This document shows, piece after piece, positions 56,225 to 64,000 of a DNA stretch of 64,000 nt. The stretch spans positions 56,737,415 to 56,801,414 of the forward strand of contig OX393578.1 in the NCBI GenBank assembly GCA_947652605.1, given 5' to 3'. Under the pieces are notes generated by a model. It was given only the letters and a program-made list of their open reading frames with translations. It had not been told where the DNA came from and made no database searches. Position numbers and translations under genes: made by a program. Within the stretch, counting starts at the first letter, position 1. Each line of letters begins with the position of its first letter. The DNA is from Elmis aenea. Lineage: Eukaryota > Arthropoda > Insecta > Coleoptera > Elmidae.

Positions 56225-56763
56225 AACGACCATTAAGTTGGGCAAAAAATAAACGAAGTAGATGACTTCTGTTACCTGGGCAGTGTGGTGAGTTCAAGAG
56301 GAGGTGCAGAGGAGGACACGAACAGAAGAATAGGACTGGCCCAAATTACGTTTAAGACAGTTTGGAAAGTATGGGCATCAAGAATAAACAGGAAAACAAA
56401 GTTAATATTATTTCAGACCATGTTAAAAGTGTCCTACTTTGTATATGGCTCGGAGACCTGGAAATAAAGCAAACAGTTATGAAAGTAATTGCAAATCTTT
56501 GTAAACAGGTGTCTCCGAATTATTGGCAATATCTTTTGGCCAGGGAAAGTAAGGAACGAAGAACTATTGAGGATGGCAGAAGAAGAAAAAATAGAAATAA
56601 CAATTAAAAGGCGAAAATGGACCTGGATAGAACACACGTTACGAAAATCGACTACCTACAAGTTTACTAGTATTGTGAGACAATCAATGAATTATAGTGT
56701 ACCAGGAAGAAGAAGGAGAGGAAGACCACCAAACAAATTTTTGTTGTATTTCATTCTAGGCTA
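56225..56763 (+). pseudogene. RTE-clade (SR2-like) reverse transcriptase C-terminal part
   Basis: Plus strand, three frames: NEVDDFCYLGSVVSSRGGAE, EDTNRRIGLAQITFKTVWKV, then FVYGSETWK, then FVNRCLRIIGNIFWPG, then RRKWTWIEHTLRKST and GRRRRGRPPNKF. This order ('YLGS.v...Gg...D...RI..A...f..l..iW', 'YG.EtW', 'RKWrWIGHTLRK') is typical of RTE/SR2-type elements as I remember them. Frameshifts at about 56460 and 56600. The palm is absent and no TSD was recognised. Confidence 0.8.
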
Positions 56764-57584
56764 AAACTATTCATCTCACCCTCATATTGCATATTTACAG
56801 TGAAAAAAAAAGTTGCAACGTATTTTGCAACAGAGAAGAGCACTTAGTGTTTCTCTTTTTGTTTCAAGAAGTAGAATGCATTTTTAATCATCCAATTTAC
56901 GTAAAATTAAAATGTAATGGCAGTCTTAGAAACTGGAAACTGGATCGAGATTTTAAATAATTTAAACCTTGAAAACTTTTGTAAAATGCCTGATCGCAAA
57001 TCAAGATTTAATGTGACATTTGCGTCACAATTATGGCTTCGGCAATTAAGGAGGTATAATAGGCATGTCCCAATACTGTTAAGAATTTGATAATTAAATT
57101 TTAATTGTGTATTGCAGTATTATCGTCATGTTTTTTGATATATACAAGGGAAGTTTAAATGAAAACCTTAATTTACTTTGGCAAAAACTCCAAAGTTCTG
57201 CACTTGGTTACATAGTTTGTGATAATGTTAAAACACTATGAAAAATACATGTTTCTCCAGTTGGTCTAGAACTTCTTAAAGATATTAACAGCTCTTCAAA
57301 AATTTTCAACAAATTTATAGAGTTGCAAATTTTTCTGGCATAAATTCTACAGTTATTCAATTGGCTCTACGGTTTTAAAAACCGGTATAAGAAGCTGTAG
57401 GTAATAATTGCCGAAATTAATTTTAATAAAATCCGATTTTTACCAACCCTTACCGGGAACCCAAGTACAGAATTTTTATAACAAAATTATGCTATAAGTT
57501 TTGTATATTTTTGTAAAGAGAATGACAGGTTGGTCAACTCATTGAGTTTTACATTTCCAATTGAAAAACCTGTGACAAACATCA
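56764..57584. other. No recognised gene
   Basis: No supported feature. Confidence 0.4.
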
Positions 57585-57745
57585 TCTTCTTCTTAATCTG
57601 TTCCTCTTGTGCCCTTCGGTGTCGAGGTATGGTTTTCTATTTCTGTGTTATGTTTCTCCACTCCTGCCTATCGTTAGCTAATTGTGGCACAAATTTCCTT
57701 CGAAAGGTTGCCTTAATCTCTCCTCCAAAATTCCTTCATCTAATT
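57585..57745 (-). pseudogene. RTE/Proto2-like retrotransposon 3' terminus
   Basis: Minus strand: ERLRQPFEGNLCHN then RNRKPYLDTEGHKRNRLRRR to the end, matching the terminus of the 16.0-kb copy (CHN, WKTYLDTEKFKRTRLKRR). It supplies the closest match to the 33-bp insertion at 11567. Confidence 0.65.
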
Positions 57746-59331
57746 TTTCTACTACACTTAGTAACAAACATACGAAACATTTAATTTACTTTTGAATGAG
57801 GTAATAAACCAACAGATATACATGTTTAAATAAGTTCAAAACGACCATCTAGCTCAACACCCTATTGCAAATATTTGCCCATTTTCGTTATATTTTAAAA
57901 ATTTGTGTTTTTACAAATTACTTTCGATTTTAACCAATCGCAAACTAATAATTTTCTTCTAATTTTTTGCAAAATTACATATAGAAGATTTTTACACAGT
58001 TGTAACAGAACCTGCAAACCAGTAACTTATAAAATAACTTTCGGACTTAAATAGTCATAATTAATTATTACTGGTTCATGTCACTTGTGCTATAGAGCAG
58101 CAAGAAAAAAGCGCAGATAATCTAAAAACCTTCCATAGTATGCGAAAAACTTGCGACGAGCATGCCACAAAAATTACAAAATGCAACGAATGTTCGTAAA
58201 TATATAAATATTATTGGTTTTCTTCATAGACATTAGTTTTTATTCATTTAATCATCCCTGAATTTATCTGTCAGTGTTTTTAATCGACAATATTGCTTAT
58301 AAATCTCATTTTTCTACAGGTGAGTACTTGGGTGCCCGGTTATTACGAATGACTACGTGAACTTTGATGTAAGAAAATTGGTTCCAGGACTGATAAAAAA
58401 CACATTAAACCATATTTCCCTTTGAAAAAGGTAAAACCGCGACGATTTGGGGGTTTTAAAAAATAGTCACTAAAACAATAATAAATTTTACCAAAAGCGC
58501 TTAGGGGGTATCCGAGTACTTAGTTATTGACATAAGGCTTAAGTAACTTACCATCACACGTTTCGTAAAACAATAATAGGTATATCGTTTTTTTTTCTAT
58601 TTTCTTTATTCTTGTAGGTAAAATTCGATTTCATTGAACAAAAACATTCTCTTTCTTTACTATCTTGCACAATCAAACAATTTTTTTGTCAGAACAACCA
58701 CCAAAATACCTATAAGTCAGTGGAATTCGTTACATAAGTCGATTTACCAAAACAGGATTAATAAGGACAATTCATACGGCCTGTCTGTCTATTAACATTG
58801 TGCATTCAAGCGGTTGTATGTTTGACAATGTTGTGCAAACGTGCTGGAGCGGAAATTCGCTACAAACAATTAGTGTTTCGAATACTTCGCTTCGATGAAC
58901 AAAACGCTCTTGCAAAATACTAGCTCTCAAATACGTACTGCCAACCTTTATCGCGTTTTTTGAATTTAATTTTAATAGAATAAGCTCAGCACTCGAAAAC
59001 GAAATACGAGTGCTGCACTAGCCCAATCTAGTTTGTATGCTCCGCTGACTTCACTGCTTGTGTTTAGTTGGTTTTGTTTTTATTCAGTAGGCCAGTCAAA
59101 ACATCTACCTAAATGAAAAAAAATTGGTGTTTTACGTTTTCTGTTTATTTTATTTTATACAGATATTAACATGATTTATTCGTTTTTGCTTTTATGAGCG
59201 TTAGGGATTCTATTAACGTAATTTAAAACCACCTGCAGTTTTTATTTTCGTGAAACGTGGCGTGAAAAAATTATTGCTGATTTTGGTGTAATTGTTTGTT
59301 TTTGAAAAACAGTGTGTTTCAAATAACTAGT
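57746..59331. other. No recognised gene; one 9-bp hairpin
   Basis: CAGCACTCG (58987-58995) and CGAGTGCTG (59007-59015) form a perfect stem. Otherwise no supported feature. Confidence 0.4.
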
Positions 59332-59339
59332 CTTACTAG

Positions 59340-59725
59340 CAGGGGTTTGGGGCAGTTAAAATTTTAATTGCTCTGCCCCAACTCCGCTCCGGCATCAATC
59401 TGCCTGCTCCATGCTCCAAATATTGATGAAATGTTTAAAATAACTTTTTTAATTAAAAGCTTTGTTTTTAAAAACCAAGCTTTAATTTTATCGGATATGT
59501 GTAAATGGGTAAAAAATTACAATATTTGACCAAGAGTTTAGTTAAATAAATGTTTCTAAGAACATAATATTGATTTTCAAATGTTGAAAAAACGAAAAAA
59601 AATGTGTTTAAAAAAAAAAAAAGTACAATAAAAGGGAACAGTGGAGCAAAGAAAAATATTTGCTTCCTACTCCGCTCCAGCTCCGGGCAAAAACCCACTG
59701 CTCCGTGCTCCAGCTCCGTGCTCCG
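59340..59725. mobile_element. hAT-type MITE, CTCCG-rich ends
   Basis: CTTACTAG (59332-59339) and CTTACAAG (59726-59733) form an 8-bp TSD with one difference. The left end is CAGGGGTTTGGGGCAG; the right part holds GGGCAAAAACCCACTG and repeats of GCTCCGTGCTCCA. Both terminal parts contain (AACTCCGCTCCGG / CTCCGCTCCAGCTCC) blocks. No coding content: the minus frame over it is a by-product. Confidence 0.55.
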
Positions 59726-59733
59726 CTTACAAG

Positions 59734-61028
59734 GGAAAGTCATGATATGTTGTTGCTAGAATCTGATCAAGGCTGTATTTAGTGCATCAAGAACATCAAA
59801 ACTAAATGTTTTGCAGAGTTATACGTTCCACTGGCCATTTCCTTCGGAAAAATAGGGGTAAATTACTGATAAGTTGAATAATAAAGGAAAATTATACGAT
59901 CGCGTTGGCTATGAAACCGTCAGAGATAAAATAGAAATATCTCTATTTACCAATGTGCGCATCCTTTGCAAGTAAAATGTTGCAAAGTGTTTGAAAAATC
60001 TTAAACAGTTCCGGAGAAACACGCGTTAAACGAGGGCACGAGTTTCGGCTCGGCTGGCAGGGAACCCACTTAGTCGTACTATTTTGATTATATTTCGAAA
60101 TTTTGTCAATCAATACGCGTTAATTTTGGTGCGGTACGTCACAGTACCTACTAAATTAATGTTGTTTGAAAAGTAAACACATGCAATGTGCAATTGTTAT
60201 TTTTGTTTAATTATATCTTTCTATTGGTAAAATACCTACTTAATTTTTTTTTTTAAATGTATCTTTATTTATTGTTGAATTACAAATTTCTATTGTAGCA
60301 AATAAAAGAAAAGGTTCGCCCACCCCTGGCCTACGTGCTGATTAAATTCGATTTTGTTTTAGACATTGCGTCTGTTAGGGATTCAACGTTGATATTTTTA
60401 ATGAGAAACGTTGCGAATTTTTGCACTAGAAAATAGTACGAAAAACTTTAAAGACAGTTCTGCAGGACAAACTACAGAAGCAACCTTTAGAAGCGCTATT
60501 AATTAAAAACATTCTGCAGAAAACTGATTTTATTTTAATTTTAAAGGCAAATTCAAAGCACCTCTTCGGGCAAAAACGCCTATAGCTGGCGTCGTTTTGA
60601 ACTCTTTTTTTATTTCACGCTTCAAAGACGTTTTAATCAAGATCCACGATGTTCTTTTTCGGAGAAATGTTTAGCCTGCTCATTATTAATTCACGTCGTA
60701 TAATCCCGCTAAGTTTTAGAATCTTTCAAGGTTGCGCTTTAACCCCTTTTCTTCGCGAAGTTGCACAATTATACGGGCAAACTACGTTTCTGTAGGGAGC
60801 AATAATGATTTGTCACAATGTTGCATGAAGTTTATGTGCGCTTGTGAATTATTAAATATTAGATGGAAGTATTTAGCTGTTAAAAGGAAGTGCTGAAAGA
60901 TTGTTTGTTCCACTTTTATTAAATATCATTTAAATTTTGTTTTTACAGTCTTTGATACACGTCCTTACCCATATATATCGTTGATAAATGGTCCAATTTA
61001 ATTAACAACTACAAAAATGATCTCTGTT
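59734..61028. other. No recognised gene
   Basis: GGTTCGCCCACCCCTGG near 60314 is a common hAT-like end motif, but no partner end with a matching octamer was found. Confidence 0.4.
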
Positions 61029-61145
61029 TATACAGGGTGTTGCAGGAAGGATAGTAAATATTTTAGGAGCGGGTAGTATGGGCCATTTTAAGTAAAAAGT
61101 TTATATAAAAATGTTTCTAATTCTCAATGATTAGAAAGACGTAGC

Positions 61146-61258
61146 TGTTTACTCTTTCTTGGTAAACGTCGCTTTTCATTCATCCCCACAGACAGAAATC
61201 TAATGGGGTAAGGTCAGGGGACCTTGGTGGCCAATTAACGTGACCATATTTACAGAAT
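61146..61258 (-). pseudogene. IS630-type transposase catalytic remnant in element D
   Basis: The minus strand reads GKYGHVNWPPRSPDLTPLDF then CLWG, a stop, and MKSDVYQERVN. It contains the last catalytic aspartate (PLDF) in the same context as the intact enzyme at 45545-46606 (SPDLTKLDFFLWG). The codons immediately upstream (RWIG) lie beyond the retrotransposon insertion, near 62352-62370. Confidence 0.8.
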
Positions 61259-62344
61259 ACCTGGTAAACTATGGACACTGCTAGAAATGACCCTAAATAA
61301 CACAACAGCAAAAGTGAGATTCCAAGGAACAACAACGAAAACCTTTAAAGTAAACACGGCTGTAAAACAAGGGGACACTATCTCCAACCATATTTAACTT
61401 AATATTAGAAGGCGTACTACGAAGAGCGAAACTAGATAAGAAAACCATTATGATCAACCAAATACGAATAATAGCTTATGCTGACGATATAACAATCATA
61501 GGGAATAGAAGAGGACATAATAAGAGCTATAGATCAACTAGACAAAGAGTCAAAAAACTGTGTCTCGAAATAAATAAAGAAAAAACAAAATATATGAAGA
61601 TAGGCAGAGAAAATATGCACACACGGAAATATCTGGAAACAGAAGAATACACCTTCGAAGAAGTCAATACTTTCATTTACTTGTGACAAGCTGGAAAGAA
61701 CAGAGTGAAGAAAAATATCTGAAAGAAAATCAGGCATACGCCAAAAATAAAACCCTACTAAAGAGTATAAGTGGGTAAAACTACAAAAATAAAAATATAC
61801 AAAACCCTGATATGACCCGTCATAACATATGCTATGGAAACAATAACAACAAATAAGAAAGAAGAGGAAGACTTAAGAATAGTGGAGAGAAAGTAATGAG
61901 AGCAATACTAGGATCCAACATAACAAGAGATGGAGAAGTGAGACTGAGAAGGAACAAATAAATAGAGGAGAAACTCCGAGGAGAAAATATCGTACGACAC
62001 ATTAAAGCACAACGATTACGATGGGCAGGACACATCATGAGAAGGAAACCAACCGAAATGATCAAGAGGATAACACAATCGATCCCTATTTGGCCCAGGA
62101 ACGAAGGAAGACAAAGGAAAAGATGAAGAGACGCCTTGGAGGAAGATGCAAAGGCATTGGGAATAAATGATTGGAAATCGAAATGCAGAGATTGGAAATA
62201 ATGGAAAAAATAACGGAGGCAGCCAGGACCAACAACAGGCTTTGAAAATCAGAGAGAAAAACCGATCCATCTCAATAAATGGATTTGAAAAAGGCCTAGG
62301 CGTTAGCCATAATCCTAAGGATTTAACGGCTCAATAATGAATTA
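61254..62344 (+). pseudogene. Non-LTR reverse transcriptase (RTE-like) inserted in element D
   Basis: Plus strand: LWTLLEMTLNNTTAKVRFQG, FKVNTAVKQGDTIS (motif B), IRIIAYADDITIIGNRRG (motif C, YADD intact), LEINKEKTKYMKIGR, then frameshifted ITYAMETITTNKKEE, IKAQRLRWAGHIMRRKPTEM and the C-terminal DALEEDAKALGINDWKS. Frameshifts near 61380 and 61685 and an early stop. ATATTTAC (61246-61253) and ATATTGAC (62345-62352) flank it, an 8-bp TSD with one change. The 5' part (endonuclease, fingers) is missing. Confidence 0.85.
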
Positions 62345-62702
62345 ATATTGACCGATCCATCTTTCTGGTAATGTTAAAATTAGATAATATGTCACTTGAC
62401 TGCTGGAATGTGCAACCACACGTAGTATTGTCGAGTAAGTTCGAGAGTGCACTGAAGTTGGTAGTGGGATTTTTGAACATCAACTTTGAACTATTGCTAG
62501 TTATTCGTGTGTTTTATAATTTAATTGATCAATAAATGCAATAATCGACCTTTTGTAAGGCTTTTTAAGGTTAACAGTCAAACAGCTGTATCCTTCTAAC
62601 CATTGAGAATTGGACATGTTTATATGAACTTTTTCTTACTCAAAATGGTCCACACTATCAGCTCCTAAAATATTTACTTTTCCTCCTGAAACTCCCTGTA
62701 TA

Positions 62703-63570
62703 GGTCTCACTCACACAAATTCAAGTTTTTTGATTGATCTGGTACATACTCTATGTAATTAGGTAGTTCGATGTTCGTTGTACTTCGTCTGGTTGTACTT
62801 TAAGCTGTTTAGGAAGGTTATAACAATCTATTGTCCAGGCCTTCTTGTAATTTAAATGATTACACCATGGTTACATAATAATTTAAACTCTTATTGTTGT
62901 CCAGCACCGGGGCTTCTGCTGTTGCCATTGTGTCTTATTTAGAACATCACGAATGCTTTGTTACAAGAGAAACAATTTTATTTAGCACATCTCTTGTACT
63001 TTTGTTACACTAAACGTTTTTGTGGGTTCAAACTCTGTTACTCTTCAACCGGATGTTTGCTTAGATGCATATTTTTTCGTGAAAAACAGATAAACTGAAA
63101 GCTTTATTGGACCACCAAGAGTTTCTTTTACCAGCATAGCAATAAAAATGTAGTAAATTATTTTTAAGTTGTAAATATGCATATGCAGTTGTGTGTGGAA
63201 TTATATTTACATTCGACACTTGCATGGGGTTTTATGCGTTTGTTAGCTTTGGATGTTTGTAAAAACAGTGTTTCGATTATTGCCTATAAAAATAAATTGA
63301 ACTTTGTGCTGCAGTTATTTTTGTTTGATGGTAATTTATTGGCAGCACAACTAATAAACATGTTTGAACAATTTCATGTTATTTACTTAAATTACCATAA
63401 ATAATTGTAAATACTTTCGAACACCAAAACATTTGGGGATAATTGTATAATTATATCCAGTCTATTTAGGTGACAATCTAGTTATTGCAGTAAAATGTTA
63501 TTTGTAAACTGATTTTGAACCAGAAACACTTTGAAACAAGGATATGCGATTTTTAAGTAAGTTTAAGAAG
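62703..63570. other. No recognised gene
   Basis: A 75-codon plus frame (63177-63404) has no family resemblance. Confidence 0.35.
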
Positions 63571-63574
63571 ACAA

Positions 63575-63873
63575 TAAAATGCTATCAGACGCTCAATCCG
63601 GTTTTAGAGCCAAACATTAATGTGATACTTCATTAAATCTCGTGCTAGGTGATTGGAAGCATCAAATTGAAAATAAAAAATACAATGTAGGGGTATTTCT
63701 AGACTTTGAGCATTTGACACCATACAGAGAAAAGAATGATTTAAAAAATGGAACAGTATTGCATACGAGGAATAGGAAAAAATGGTTTGAAAGTTATCTT
63801 ACAACTCGCTATCAGAAAACTAAATTTACCAATGTAGAAATAGAAAAAAATTTCAACACGTTAGGCCCTAACG
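63575..63873 (+). pseudogene. CR1-like reverse transcriptase fragment
   Basis: Plus strand: LSDAQSGFRAKH.CDTSLNL, then VLGDWKHQIENKKYNVGVFL and DFE (motif A position), then WFESYLTTRYQKTKFTNVE. The order 'QsGFR..hsc.tal..v...w...i..g......FLD' then 'W...YL..R.q' fits CR1/L2-type elements. A stop follows KH, and motif A is altered after LDF. It is interrupted at 63874 by a hAT-like end before the GVPQGS block. Confidence 0.75.
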
Positions 63874-64000
63874 CAGAGGTTCTCAATCGGTGGTCCGCGG
63901 AACACTGGTGCTCCGTGAAGCCGCTTCAAGTGTTCCGCGAAAAAATCAAATACATAATTAAAAATCTTTACAAAAGAAAAATCAATACAATGTAAAATAG
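63874..64000. mobile_element. hAT-like element, left end, runs off the window
   Basis: CAGAGGTTCTCAATCGGTGG then TCCGCGGAACACTGGTGCTC is a widespread hAT-type MITE end. The right end and TSD lie beyond the window, so the call rests on the end motif alone. Confidence 0.5.

Larger units (their letters stand above)
61033..62698. mobile_element. Foldback-group element D with IS630-type remnant, split by a retrotransposon
   Basis: Ends CAGGGTGTTGCAGGAAGGAT and, complemented, CAGGGAGTTTCAGGAGGAAA; similarity runs for about 130 bp (GTAAATATTTTAGGAGC is shared). TATA borders at 61029-61032 and 62699-62702. A 1.1-kb reverse-transcriptase insertion (61254-62344) divides the internal transposase remnant. 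The arms are more diverged than those of A, B and C, suggesting greater age. Confidence 0.8.

Noticed and set aside
59468..59743. 91-codon minus ORF at the CTCCG-rich MITE
   Set aside because: It is formed by the MITE end and poly-T runs; no protein features.
60285..60329. Complete hAT MITE ending GGTTCGCCCACCCCTGG with left end near 60058
   Set aside because: CAGGGAACCC near 60058 is a weak partner and the flanking octamers do not match.
1..64000. CRISPR arrays, operons, tRNA or rRNA genes
   Set aside because: No regularly spaced repeats of that kind, no cloverleaf with conserved A/B boxes noticed, and the sequence is eukaryotic in character.

Overview
The window looks like a stretch of insect (arthropod) nuclear DNA. 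It is strongly AT-rich and has no operons or bacterial gene spacing. Almost every recognisable open frame belongs to a eukaryotic transposable element of a type common in insects: Jockey-, RTE/Proto2- and CR1-like non-LTR retrotransposons, a Penelope-like element, and mariner/IS630-Tc1, hAT, piggyBac and P-superfamily DNA transposons. I could not recognise one host gene, tRNA or rRNA, and the order and species cannot be fixed from what I see. The non-repetitive stretches are probably intergenic or intronic.

Layout. 1-13 kb: a broken, chimeric non-LTR fragment (1.5-2.6 kb); a 600-bp piggyBac-type MITE between TTAA sites; a TA-flanked inverted-repeat element (4.3-4.9 kb); a diverged tandem repeat interrupted by an RNase H fragment with a target-site duplication (TSD); a 1.2-kb hAT MITE with a perfect 8-bp TSD; an RTE-like fragment (9.9-10.7 kb); and a second RNase H fragment that itself contains a 33-bp retro-insertion. 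13.3-14.8 kb: a decayed P-superfamily transposon. 16-20 kb: an RTE-like 3' end, two clusters of short repeated motifs, and an internally deleted DD34D mariner. 20.5-23.2 kb: a Jockey copy split by a 1.8-kb foldback element.

24.8-33.5 kb: an unclassified inverted-repeat family (called R here), a 5'-truncated Jockey insertion with poly(A) and a 12-bp TSD, further Jockey and RTE pieces, and a foldback element with IS630-type transposase remnants. 34-40 kb is deeply nested: a hAT remnant, then a Penelope-like element with a foldback element in each terminus, one of which contains another hAT element. 41.3-43 kb: an RTE-like reverse transcriptase split by a second TTAA piggyBac-type element. 44.2-48 kb: R sequence interrupted by a foldback element carrying an uninterrupted 353-residue DD41D transposase, with an assembly gap of 200 N and a 522-bp exact duplication that looks like a misassembly or haplotype artefact. 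48-64 kb: Jockey, RTE, CR1, mariner and hAT fragments and a fifth foldback element interrupted by a reverse transcriptase.

The main unifying observation is one group of foldback (long terminal inverted repeat) elements with CAGGG ends. Five members lie in 64 kb, all flanked by TATA on both sides. Two independent pre-insertion comparisons (a Jockey reading frame and paralogous R copies) indicate a TA duplication inside a TATATA target. Three of the five (20.9, 36.9 and 44.5 kb groups or 61 kb) retain or point to IS630/Tc1-mariner transposase sequence, and the copy at 45.5-46.6 kb is the likely coding relative.
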